A DNA stretch of 64,000 nt from positions 124,430,810 through 124,494,809 of the forward strand of contig CM070876.1 of assembly GCA_036365515.1 (NCBI GenBank), written 5' to 3'. Shown here one piece after another: positions 44,656 to 56,300 of this stretch. Source of the DNA: Torymus aiolomorphi. Its lineage: Eukaryota > Arthropoda > Insecta > Hymenoptera > Torymidae. Both the position numbers and the translations under genes were made by a program. Within the stretch, counting starts at the first letter, position 1. Each line of letters begins with the position of its first letter. The notes under the pieces are model-generated. The model was not told the origin of the DNA, made no database searches, and saw only the letters and a list, made by a program, of their open reading frames with translations.

Positions 44656-46689
44656 TTGATCAAAAGGAGATGTAACTATCAGGATTCCCGCATACATGTA
44701 AATATTGAAAAATGTTTCAAAAATGTTTCTAATACACATATTCCGACCGATGTCGCTGAAATCGTTTCTCTGGGTCGCAATTACGCATTTACACAACACA
44801 ACATGCAGAAATCGATTGTTTTTAACACCATAAAAAACGTAGAATCAATGTTTATTTCTTCACAACTCAATACCGATGACAAAAATAAAATTAGACAAGA
44901 TATAGTGAAAGCTATAAAGTTTCAAAATAATTGTAAACGACCAACGAAAAATAGTGACTTATCTTTACTTAAGAAAATCAAAACCGCTCAAAAATTTATT
45001 AACGATAACAAAAATATATTCTTTACACAATCTGATAAAGGCAATGTTATCGTGTGCTTAGAGAAATCTGACTATATGGAAAAAATGAATAGTTTATTGA
45101 ATGATAATAAGGTGTACAGAGAAATAAAAAGAAAACCGTTAAATACATTACAAAATAATGTCTATAGGATTCTGAAAAATCTGAATGATAACAACTTTCT
45201 AAAACAAAAATATCATAATATACAACTTACGCAGACAAACACATCTCTTGCTAAATGTTATGGATTACCAAAAATCCATAAACCAAAACTATCCTTTAGA
45301 CCGATAATTTCAACTGTGAACAGCCCTACACATTTCTTAGCAAAAATAATTTATGAAAACCTCAAAACATGTTTCCCTCTTCCTAAATCACACATAGATA
45401 ACAGTTTTGATCTAATTAATAAAATTACGAATATAAAAATTCCAGATAACTACATACTGATATCTTTAGATGTGGTTTCACTTTTTACAAATATCTCTGT
45501 AGACCTTGTTATCCAGAGTTTGGAAAAATGAGCGCAGTATATTCTCAACAATTGTAAAATACCGTTCGGTGATATTATTTCCTGTACTAAATTTTTATTT
45601 GAAAATGTATTTTTTACTTTTAATAACAAATATTACCAACAAATTTTTGGGACACCTATGGGTTCTCCAATCTCTCCGTTTTTTGCTGATCTAGTCATGG
45701 AAGATTTAGAAATTGCTTGTTGGAAGAAACTAAAAACAGAATTCAACATAATACCATTGTTCTATTTTCGATATGTTGATGATTCGATTTGTTGTATCAA
45801 AAAAGACGATATTCATGTATTGAATCAATGTTTTAACAATTTTGATCCCAACCTTAAGTTTACTTATGAAATTGAAATTAATAACAATATTAACTTTTTG
45901 GACATGTCTCTCATTAAACAGGATGGTAATATTATCACTGACTGGTATTCAAAATCGATGTCATCTAATAGAACTTTAAACTACTACAGCAACCACCCGA
46001 TATCATTAAAAAAGAATATAGTTTTTAACTTGATTGATAGAGCTATCCTTTTATCAGATAAACGTTTTCATAATAGAAATATATTGCGGGTTAAAAGTAT
46101 ACTTAAAGAGAACTCATATCCACCAGAGTTTATTGACAAACATATAAGATCTAGACTATTTAAAATTCGTTTTCAAAATAAAAGAAACAGTCCTGTAAAT
46201 ACTAACCGACACAACATTAAAGTATCACTTCCATTTTATTCAAAATTTTACAACAATTGTTCAAAATTTTTACGGAAACACAATATTGTAACGATCCCAA
46301 ATATAGTTAATAAATTCTCAAAACTAGTTGTTCTTGGCAAAGATAAAACCAACAAACTCGAGCAAACGAATGTGGTTTATGAGTTCCCTTGTAAAGATTG
46401 CAATGCACGGTACATAGGCGAGACAAAACGTGCCCTAAATAAACGAATTGCCGAACATCGTAAGAATAATAATGATGAGTTGGTTGTCAATATACATAAA
46501 AATGAATATAATCATGAATTTGATTTTGAAGCAGTAACAATTAGAGATATTGAAAATAACTATAATAAAAGACTTATTTCTGAAATGTTATTTATTAACA
46601 GTACACCAAATACAATAAACAAAAAAGAAGATACACAGAATCTCAGTAGAGAATACAAATCTATCTTTAAGCTGTTACATAAAAAGTAA
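44656..46689 (+). pseudogene. Penelope reverse transcriptase-GIY-YIG endonuclease, one nonsense codon
   Basis: The polyprotein is readable in one frame with a single in-frame TGA at 45529-45531. Before it: FTQSDKGNVIVCLEKSDY (the DKG block typical of Penelope), then CYGLPKIHKPKLSFRPIIS and LISLDVVSLFTNI with the first catalytic Asp. After it: MGSPISPFFADLVMEDLE and FRYVDDSICC with the YVDD active site. The GIY-YIG nuclease comes last: VVYEFPCKDC, YIGETKRALNKRIAEHR and a downstream Glu region, with a CX2C pair before YIG. Total about 680 codons, slightly short of usual because the N-terminus before 44656 may lie in another frame (an open piece ending DFHI lies at about 44430-44573). The inverted copy has Arg at the stop position. 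Confidence 0.9.
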
Positions 46690-46904
46690 AGTATATTCTC
46701 GATCTAATTCAAAATTTGTTATTGTTTACGTTTTGGTAGGAAGCCTATATATATATAAGTCATGTTGCTATGTACTTTCACATTACTCGACGGATCGCTG
46801 TGCGATAACTTAGGTAATTCTTTTCGCATTTTTTAAAATTTTTTCAACCATCGTAAGTTAAGACTAGCGTGAGCTCGTTCTGTTAATTATATTATTATAT
46901 ATAT

Positions 46905-46980
46905 TTTTTTTAATAAAGCCTGAAGAGGTCGACAAACTCGTCGACGAAACGTTGCAACTACTTAGCATCGTAGTCTATTT
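46905..46980 (+). ncRNA. Hammerhead-like motif in the Penelope terminal region
   Basis: CTGAAGA (46920-46926) matches the hammerhead core CUGANGA. Then come G, a 6-bp stem GTCGAC/GTCGAC with loop AAACTC, GAAAC (46946-46950), and a possible third stem ACG.TGC/GCA.CGT closing before a TA cleavage-type step near 46971. Penelope-like elements are known to carry such ribozymes. Two doubts: stem II is one base out of ideal register, and stem I pairs only weakly. An inverted copy lies at about 42255-42330. Confidence 0.5.
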
Positions 46981-47095
46981 TCTTTCCTGCTCCCAACGGA
47001 TCTGGTCAGAATTGACCAAAACAACAATTTTTACATTTGACAATGGGGAGTAAAATTGTGAATACAATTACAAACTCAAGTTATCGTATGGTATT

Positions 47096-47118
47096 TTTAT
47101 TCTCTTATATAGACTCGA

Positions 47119-47149
<31 letters not shown>

Positions 47150-47750
47150 AGGTATGATAAAACGAACAACTGTAATTCTAAAATAACCTCGAAATATGGT
47201 ATGGTTATATATATTTTTATAATTCAAATCAGTTGATGGCATGGCATCATATACTTTTATATATAGATAAGTATTATCAACGAATATAGACGCATATAGA
47301 AGCGTACGGCTTAAGAAACTTTTCGACGAAGCCACTGGATAACAAGCCGATTAGTTCTGTTATCCATCCGCGAGATGGTGCTGACTGCCGCCCAATATAT
47401 ATAGATATATAAGCCTGTATAAGAAGAGTATATATAGATATACACGTGTATATAAGATATCAGACTATTAAATAATTGTTAATGAATTAAAATAAAATGT
47501 TATTTTACAAATTATTATTGTTTTGATTTATTTAAAAGATTTTACTGCATTTAAAATAATATAAACTATTGTATGAAACTGGGTAATGTAATGTTTTTGT
47601 TTCGGCAATCGCGCGAGAAGCGTGTAATAAGGCGGGAGTGTCTTTCTGACAGCGGAGGCAGGAGTGTTGCAGTTCCGACGGCGTCTTTCACTTCAAGAGT
47701 CTTGACTTTCTTTTAAAGTATTTTTATTAGTTTTTTGCGAAATTTGAGTC
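47096..47750. other. Spacer and putative 5' region of the P-element gene
   Basis: Contains a (GA)n run at about 47120-47150, a (TA)-rich stretch near 47400-47460 and a GC-richer patch at about 47600-47690 directly upstream of the THAP exon, which may hold the promoter or the transposon's left end. I could not find a P-type terminal inverted repeat. Confidence 0.35.
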
Positions 47751-47851
47751 ATGGCACCATCTCGAGCACGTTGTGCGTATGAAGGATGCACAAACACGAA
47801 GGCGAAAAACCCTACACTGATTTTTCATCGCTTTCCAAAGGATGAAGGACG
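47751..47851 (+). CDS. THAP-domain exon 1 of a P-element-type transposase
   Basis: Starts MAPSRARCAYEGC and continues to FHRFPKDEGR: a Cys-rich N-terminus (CX4C), then the HRFP block, as in THAP zinc-finger DNA-binding domains, which begin at or near the initiator Met. The exon ends after two bases of an Arg codon at 47851, before GTTAGA. The second half of the domain starts at 57291 with LDWI, and the split Arg codon is completed exactly by the first base there. The exon itself is intact. The gap between the halves is a 9.4-kb intron filled with repeats. Confidence 0.8.
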
Positions 47852-48833
47852 GTTAGATTGTTTTGATTAACTTTTTCTTTATTATGAATAGTTTTATATT
47901 AAATAAATTGAAATTGTTATTATCAAACATTGATTGATAATATTTAGAGTTATTTTGGGCGAGACCTGGCAAACAATTAATGAAATTATTATATAGGTTA
48001 TATTTCTGAGCTAATAATAAATTAATTAAATAACAAATTAACTTCAAAATAATTTTAATTATTTAGCTACTAAATTTATTTTATTTTTATTTTTGTAATA
48101 ATGAAACCATTTAAATTTGACAAATTTTTGTTGTAAGTGTGTGTGTATAGGGTGACTACACCAGTATTGGAACAGTCACCAGTTAACGAACATTTTCTTT
48201 TTATATATGAATTATATATTTAACATGACGATAATTTTCGAATCCTTGAAAATTTTTATTTCATTTTATATATGATGTAATTAATAGATGTGCAAATTTT
48301 ATCAAGATCGTGTTACTTTTTGACATATTTGATATTTAAAAGTTGTTGTTTTTGTTGTACAGTAACAATGGAGGGAAATTGGTTTAAACGTTTTTAAATT
48401 TTATGATTTTTGTAATTTTATGAGACAATCGAGATGAAAATTTTAATTTGCAATTTTTCAATAATGTTTTTTACGTATCTACATAACATTCCTTTACATA
48501 CACGCTCATATAAACGACATATGAAAATAATTTTTTTTTTTTTTAACTATTGTCGCTATAACTTCTGGACCATCAGATGGCGCGTTTTTTATACGAAACC
48601 TGAACGCTGATTTGCTATTTAATGGATTTATCATTCGACGTTAAATTGGTGCTATTATTTAAAATATGGGCATTAAAAATTAATAAGAGACATAAGTAGA
48701 TTAATTTTGTGGAATCCACGAGTTACTGAATTGTCAGCAGTTTTTTTTTCACAAATCTGTACTTTCAATCTGCTTCTCAAGACTTTATTGCGCTGAATTA
48801 GTGCCAGACATCGTTGTGTATTTTAATTGTTGC

Positions 48834-49660
48834 TTCCTCTTAGAGGAAGCTTTGTAATACTAAAATTTTAAGTTTCTTTAAATTGCTCTAGAAATATGAC
48901 TAAAGGTGTTCGTTGTCGAGTTCTTTGGGCAAAATAATTGGTTCATAAATTTCAGAGATATTTGAGGTAAAAATTAAAAAAATTTTTTTTTAAATCGTAA
49001 TTTTTCGAGAACGGTTCGATGAATCAGCTCCAGATTTCTAGACAATTTTGTATGTGATATAGATATTATGTATGTGAATTTTTATCAAGATCGTACGATT
49101 ACTTTTTGATATTCAAAATTTTCCTATTTTACAAAGTCATTTTCTTTGTCGCCTGATAACAAGAGAAAACTTGTTTTAATTTCTTTAAGATTTGGCGGAG
49201 ATATAGAGTGTATATTATTTATTGTATGTATTTTTAGAGTAAAAGAATTCGTTTATGAATTTCATAGATATTCGAGGTTAAAACTGATTTAGCCCTCATT
49301 TCAAATCGTAATTTTTCGGGTATATCTATACTAGAAAATAGAAATGACACGTGCTACGTGAGCGCATTTTTCACTTACTTTTGTTTTTTATTGAGGTTAA
49401 TTTACAGCGCGCTTCGCCGATATATGAAATTAGCTAGATACGCTGGCAAATTAGAAGTCGAGAAATACGTTTAACAATACTTTTGACTGCACTTCGATAT
49501 TAATCGCGTTTTCTCTTTTTTTAAATTTTATTTGCACGATCAGTTCGTATTCTATTGTGTTAAATTTTCAAATTTGGCTTTAAAAATTAATTAAATGAAT
49601 CAATAAATTAATTTTGAGGAAGCCACGTGCCAATGAATTGGCAGCGGTTTTTAATTTATA
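48834..49660. repeat. Dispersed repeat sharing both ends with 145-1138
   Basis: Left end GCTTCCTCTTAGAGGAAGC and right end GAGGAAGCCACGTGCCAATG plus the GCCAATGAATTGGC palindrome match the right and left ends of the repeat at 145-1138, in opposite orientation. The interiors are AT-rich and not obviously alike. It lies in the P-element intron. The preceding part of the intron (47852-48833) is AT-rich with no feature. Confidence 0.5.
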
Positions 49661-49959
49661 AAATATCCGCTCGTCTACCCACGAAACTCATGTAAGTGCA
49701 AAAAGCGTGCCTGTTTGTTAAGGCCCCCGTTACATAAGCGCGTTGCACGCGAATGCACGCGTATGCGTGCGTAAGATATTTAGTAATTGTCGATGCAGCC
49801 AACATGATAAGGAAGTATCTACACTGCGGGGTGCATCATGGAGCGCATCGTGGTGCGCGTTCAAGCTGCGCGTTTCAAGCTGAATTTACTTTTAAAAATA
49901 TAACTGATTATAAAGATTGAGTACTTACTTATGGTATGAGGGAGTTACGATGACAAAAT

Positions 49960-51545
49960 AAGCCAAACGAATATTTAAATTATTTTAGAACCCAAGTAGG
50001 CGGAGGATATGAGGTCCACGCATATAAGGGAATCATGTAGACATCAAAAATTAAGCCAAACGATTATTTAAATAATTTTTAAACCCAATAGCCGGGGGAT
50101 GCGAGGTGCACGCATATTAGGGAATAACGTAGACGTGCAACAATAAGCAAGACAATTATTTAAACCGGTTTTAAACCTAACAAGGCGGGAGATATGAGTT
50201 CCACGCGTATACGGGAGCGCGTCAGACGTACACACAAGGTAAAATAATTATTTAAATAGTTCTTAACCCCAAGTAGGCGGGGGATGCGAGTTCCACGCGC
50301 ATACTGGAATAAGATATACATGGCAAAATAATTATTTAAATAGTTCTTCACCCCAAGTAGGCGGGGGATGCGAGTTCCACGCCTATACGGGGGCGCGTCA
50401 GATGGGCATACAAGGCAAAATAATTATTTAAATAGTTCTTAACCCCAAGTAGGCGGGGGATGCGATTTCCACGCGTATACGGGAGCCCGTCAGACGGGCA
50501 TACAAGGCAAAATAATTATTTAAATAGTTCTTAACCCCAAGTAGGCGGGGGATGCGAGTTCCACGCGCATACTGGAATAAGATATACATGGCAAAGTAAT
50601 TATTTAAATCATTCTTAATCCCAAGTAGGCGGGGGATGCGAGTTCCACGCGTATGCTGGAATAAGGTAAACGTGTATACATGGCAAAATAATTATTTAAA
50701 TAATTTTTAGGCCCAAGTAGGTGAAGAGGCAAGTTCCACGCGTACACGGAGGCGCGTCAGGCGTGTATACATGGCAAAATAATTATGTAAACAATTCTTA
50801 ACCCCAAGTAGGAGCGGGATGCGAATTCCACGCATATACGGGAGCGCGTCAGACGTGCATACATGGCAAAACAATTTTTTAAATAATTGTTATCCTCAAT
50901 AGGGCGGGGGATGCGCGTTCCACGCGTATACTGGAATAAGGCAGACATGTATACATGGCAAAATAATTATGTAAACAATTCTTAACCCCAAGTAGGAGCG
51001 GGATGCGAGTTCCACGAGTATACGGGAGCGCGTCAGACGTGCATACATGGCAAAATAATTTTTTAAATAATTCTTAACCTCAATAAGGCGGGGGATGCGA
51101 GTTCCACGCGTAGACGGGAGCGCGTCAGACGGGCATACAAGGCAAAATAATTATTTAAATAGCTCTCAACCCCAAGTAGGCGGGGGATGCGAGTTTCACG
51201 CTTATACTGGAATAAGGCAGACGTGTATTATAGCAAAATAATTATTTAAATAATCCTCAATCCCTAGTAGGTGGATGATGCTCCCGTATACGCGTGGAAC
51301 TTGCATCCCCCACCTACTTGGGGTTAAGAATTATTTAAATAATTGTTTTGCCTTGTATGCACGTCTGACTCGATTCCGTATACGCATTGGAACTTGCATC
51401 ATCCGCCTACTTGAGGTTAAGAACTATTTAAATAATTATTTTGCCATGTATGCACGTCTGACGCGCTTCCGTATACGCGTTGAACTCGCATCCCCCGCCT
51501 ACTTGGTGTTAAGAATTATTTAAATAATTTGTTTGCCTTGTATTA
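49960..51545. repeat. Satellite array, units of about 84 and 92 bp, with inverted end
   Basis: About 15 units in one orientation (to about 51278), then three in the opposite orientation. Each has CCCCAAGTAGGCGGGGGATG, GAGTTCCACGCG and the palindrome AATAATTATTTAAATA. Two variants alternate irregularly: a long form with TATACGGGAGCGCGTCAGACG and a short form with CATACTGGAATAAGATATAC. Open frames (50160-50351, 50757-50948, 51275-51523) follow the repeat and are not genes. Confidence 0.85.
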
Positions 51546-52204
51546 TTGAAATAATTTTTTTGCCTTGTATTACACGTCTACGTAACACCCGACTCTAGCT
51601 TAAATTCACTCGTCATTTGAACGCGCGCGCTACGGTGTGCAGCGCTAGCGCCCAATCCGCGACAGTTTCTGCTGCGCACACTCGAAGCTGCCATCCGACT
51701 TCGACTCTCTGATTTGGTATTGATGAAGCCCTAGAGCAATTGACTTTTTCAAATTCGGATGATAATTTTGATCACTCAAGAACCACTCGTCAATTATCAC
51801 CCTCGCTAGAAAAAGTCAACTTTCCTCCCTAGTTGCACCATGTACTATTTTTAAATTAATTTTAGCAGATGCATTTGTTGTTTTTGACTGAAAGTTATTT
51901 TTTTTAATATTATGTTCAAAATCGATTTTTCAGATTTTTATTCGCTCGGGCATTTTTTTATTTTCCGATGGATTCGGCTAGGTATAGGACTACCCGGTAC
52001 TTATAATAAAGCGAGTATCTGGGCCAAAATTCGTATTATCTATGAAAAATTTTCTGAAGAAATCCATAAACTTGATTGCATACGAACGTACATATATACA
52101 TGTACATACATGTACATACATGATAGAAAATTCTCAAATGAACTAATTCTTGGCGGAAAATAGTTTTTAAACAGTAAATTGCTAGTTTTTGGGGGGTTAC
52201 AATC
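51546..52204. other. Intron sequence between the satellite and a coding-like island
   Basis: Moderate GC at 51590-51720, then AT-rich. AATTGACTTTTTC near 51738 and AAAAAGTCAACTT near 51811 form a loose inverted pair. A (TACATG)n palindromic tract lies at about 52085-52125. No gene seen. Confidence 0.4.
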
Positions 52205-52365
52205 TTTATGATTCGGTGACAAGAATAATGCCAACGTTGATAAAGGCCGATTGAAAAACGTCGCACAGTACCAACCGCCTCCTGTACCGATGTCGCCCTT
52301 CGAACAAGACGGTATGAGAGCCGCATTTGAATATCACTCTGGAGAAAATATAAGGCTCTCTTGAG
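52205..52365 (+). pseudogene. Coding-like island, unknown protein fragment
   Basis: Open from a stop at about 52207 to a TGA at about 52363, at higher GC than its AT-rich surroundings. The frame reads VDKGRLKNVAQYQPPPVPMS, then PFEQDGMRAAFEYH and SGENI. The Pro-rich stretch and balanced composition look like real protein sequence. No ATG begins it and no acceptor is certain. It might be a processed pseudogene fragment, or an exon of a host gene nested in the intron. I do not recognise it. Confidence 0.3.
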
Positions 52366-53388
52366 AAGCGGTCCTGTTTAAAAATTGTTACCTTTTATCT
52401 TCTTATCTTCTTCATTTTTTTTTTTTTTTTATAAATGTGAAGATCTCTTTAAAATTATAATAAAAATTGTTTCATATCGGGAAAATTACAAAAACTGACC
52501 GGGAAAAAGAGGGAAAAACACGGGAATTTTTTCTTAAGTCAGGAGTAAATACCCTGAAATTGTATAAAATCGTTGCGAATCATAGAAAACTGTATTAAAA
52601 TGCTAGGAACTTTATAAAAGTCAGTCACATATCTACAAACAATTGCTTATAACTTAGCAAGTTTTGAAAATTTTCGAATTTTTTATATTGTTACGTCCCC
52701 TGAAATTGAACAAAGAATAAAATGAGATCTTGCAAATTAAAATTGGATGAAAAATGAAAAAGAATTATGGGTTTTGTTTATTTCTTTTTCAATTGCCGAT
52801 ATCTTCTTGAATAATATTTAAATTTCTTTGAAAATTTTTTGTTTGTTTCTTCAAGAATTATTGTTTCATTCTATATTGTTTCTCAAATTATAATATGTGA
52901 AGTAATCATCGTAAAAATTTTTATATTTATATACATATATATCGCTCCGGAGCCACCTTAAGCATTTATGTATTTATTTGTACATATGAATTAACCTATC
53001 TTTTCATTTTAGTAGAAGTGGTCTTTTTATATCTATATTTTTGAGAATTATTAGGCAATTAATTTTGTAAGGTGATGGCTTTGATACAGCTCTTTCTAAA
53101 GATTACATATTCCGATAGTTTTGTTAGAGGATCCGTTTCTTCTCTTACTAACTCGGAGAGGCTCAGGGTTCCGGCTCACGGGTTTCGCTGAAACAAAGCA
53201 AGCATTTTTTTTGAGTATTTCATTAAATGCAGTTAAAAATGTTCATAACTTCAGTTTATCAAAGCTCGAGAGTCTAACTCCGGTTCGTTTCATATATTAA
53301 CATCTAAAAACAGATTTCAAAGTTTGGGAAAAATCCATGGTCCGGATCTGATATACACTCCTTGTAAGACTTAAATTTTCCCTCTATC
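52366..53388. other. AT-rich intron sequence
   Basis: T-rich and A-rich runs (52420-52435) and no coding frame. The 13 bp next to its right end (53389-53401) are duplicated at the far side of the 453-bp array. Confidence 0.4.
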
Positions 53389-56300
53389 AATCATATATTT
53401 CTAAATATGTTGTAAGCGCTCGTGCTGCTATCTTAATAGTTTTGAATTTTTAATCGGACTTCAACGAGCAAATCTCTTATGCGTTAGTCGAATGTCTATT
53501 CTCAAGTCGAGAAAGGTAGCTTTTGTTTAAGCTTCCTCCTCTCTCGATAAGAATTTTTTGACAAACGGCGACACACATAAGAAAAAAATTTTTTTTAAAA
53601 TGAATAACTATGAATTTCGGAATAAAATATAATATCGGGGAGTTTCGTCCTTGTCGTACTTGGTGGACTCGTCAGGAAGACCCAAGTAGACATATCTCCG
53701 ACTCCAAAATAATGAAATTACTGTGAATTCTTATAGTGTGTACGTTGTAATTTTATATGTGGATTTGAAAAATTGGTTGCCATCTAGTGTTAAAAGGTTG
53801 GAACTAAGATTATACAAGGAAAGGCATTTTAGTGTCCGAATGTCATTTGATTCTAAATATGTTGTAAGCGCTCGTGGTGCTATCTTAATAGTTTTGAATT
53901 TTTAATCGGACTTCAACGAGCAAATCTCTTATACGTTAGTCGAATGTCTATTCTCAAATCGAGAAAGGTAGCTTTTGTTTAAGCTTCCTCGTCTCTCGAT
54001 AAGAATTTTTTGACAAACGGCGACACACATAAGAGAACAGTTTTTTTTTATAAAATGAATAACTATTAATTTCGGAATAAAATATAATATCGGGAGTTTC
54101 GTCCTTGTCGTACTTGGTGGACTCGTCAGGAAGACCCAAGTAGACATATCTTCGACTCCAAAATAATGAAATTACTGTGAATTCTTATAGTGTGTAAGTT
54201 GTAATTTTATATGTGGATTTGAAAAATTGGTTGCCATCTAGTGTTAAAAGGTTGGAACTAAGATTATACAAGGAAAGGCATTTTAGTGTCCGAATGTCAT
54301 TTGATTCTAAATATGTTGTAAGCGCTCGTGGTGCTATCTTAATAGTTTTGAATTTTAAATCGGACTTCAACGAGCAAATCTCTTATGCGTTAGTCGAATG
54401 TCTATTCTCAAATCGAGAAAGGTAGCTTTTGTTTAAGCTTCCTCGTCTCTCGATAAGAATTTTTTGACAAACGGCGACACACATAAGAGAACAGTTTTTT
54501 TTTATAAAATGAATAACTATTAATTTCGGAATAAAATATAATATCGGGAGTTTCGTCCTTGTCGTACTTGGTGGACTCGTCAGGAAGACCCAAGTAGACA
54601 TATCTTCGACTCCAAAATAATGAAATTACTGTGAATTCTTATAGTGTGTAAGTTGTAATTTTATATGTGGATTTGAAAAATTGGTTGCCATCTAGTGTTA
54701 AAAGGTTGGAACTAAGATTATACAAGGAAAGGCATTTTAGTATCCGAATGCCATTTGATTCTGATTTTGTTGTAAGCGCTCGTGGTGCTATCTTAATAGT
54801 TTTGAATTTTTAATCGGACTTCAACGAGCAAATCTCGTATGCGTTAGACGAATGTCTATTCTCAAATCGAGAAAGGTAGTTTTTGTTTAAGCTTCCTCCT
54901 CTCTCCATAAGAATTTTTTTACAAACGGCGACACACATAAGACAAAAGTTTTTTTTTATAAAATGAATAACTATTAATTTCGGAATAAAATATAATATCG
55001 GGGAGTTTCGTCCTTGTCATACTTGGTGGACTCGTCAGGAGGACCCAAGTAGACATATCTTCGACTCCAAAATAATGAAATTACTGTGAATTCTTATAGT
55101 GTGTAAGTTGTAATTTTATATGTGGATTTGAAAAATTGGTTGCCATGTAGTGTTAAAAGGTTGGAACTAAGATTATACAAGGAAAGGCATTTTAGTGTCC
55201 GAATGCCATTTGATTCTAAATATGTTGTAAGCGCTCGTGGTGCTATCTTAATAGTTTTGAATTTTTTATCGGACTTCAACGAGCAAATCTCTTATGCGTT
55301 AGTCGAATGTCTATTCTCAAATCGAGAAAAGTAGCTTTTGTTTAAGCTTCCTCCTCTCTCGATAAGAATATTTTGACAAACGGCGACACACATAAGAGAA
55401 AAATTTTTTTTAAAATGAATAACTATTAATTTCGGAATAAAATATAATATAGGGGAGTTTCGTCCTTGTCGTACTTGGTGGACTCGTCAGGAAGACCCAA
55501 GTAGACATATCTTCGACTCCAAAATAATGAAATTACTGTGAATTCTTAGTGTATCAGCTGTAATTTTATATGTGGATTTGAAAAATTGGTTGCCATCTAG
55601 TGTTAAAACGTTGGAACTAAGATTATACAAGGAAGGGCATTTTAGTGTCCGAATGCCATTTGATTCTAAATATGTTGTAAGCGCTCGTGGTGCTATATTA
55701 ATAGTTTTGAATTTTTAATCGGACTTCAACGAGCAAATCTCTTATGCGTTAGTCGAATGTCTATTCTCAAATCGAGAAAGGTAGCTTTTGTTTAAGCTTC
55801 CTCCTCTCTCGATAAGAATTTTTTGACAAACGGCGACACATATAAGAGAACAGTTTTTTTTTATAAAATGAATAACTATTAATTTCGGAATAAAATATAA
55901 TATCGGGAGTTTCGTCCTTGTCGTACTTGGTGGACTCGTCAGGAAGACCCAAGTAGACATATCTTCGACTCCAAAATAATGAAATTACTGTGAATTCTTA
56001 TAGTGTACCAGCTGTAATTTTATATGTGGATTTGAAAAATTGGTTGCAATCTAGTGTTAAAAGGTTGGAACTAAGATTATACAACGAAAGGCATTTTAGT
56101 GTCCGAATGCCATTTGATTCTAAATATGTTGTAAGCGCTCGTGGTGCTATCTTAATACTTTTGAATTTTTCATCCAACTTCAACGAGCAAATCTCTTATG
56201 CGTTAGTGGAATGTCTATTCTCAAATCGAGAAAGGTAGCATTTGTTTAAGCTTTCTCCTCTCTCGATAAGAATTTTTTGACAAACGGCGACACAAATAAG

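Larger units (their letters stand above)
42199..47081 (+). mobile_element. Penelope-like element, head-to-head arrangement
   Basis: A complete-looking + copy (about 44362-47032) is preceded by a truncated inverted copy (42203-44361), joined at their 5' sides. Both carry reverse transcriptase and GIY-YIG nuclease remains, the hallmark pair of Penelope-like elements. The whole unit is flanked by a 14-bp direct repeat TATCGTATGGTATT (42185-42198, 47082-47095), probably the target duplication. About 50 bp at 47033-47081 has no counterpart on the left. Partial inverted copies at the 5' end are common in this class. Confidence 0.85.

Noticed and set aside
49960..51545. CRISPR-like array
   Set aside because: Unit lengths and inverted end look superficially regular, but spacers are repeats themselves, units are 84-98 bp and the genome is eukaryotic.
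53723..56238. Recurring 60-82 codon frames on both strands
   Set aside because: They are the 453-bp satellite unit read in different frames; stops and starts differ between units and no family motif appears.
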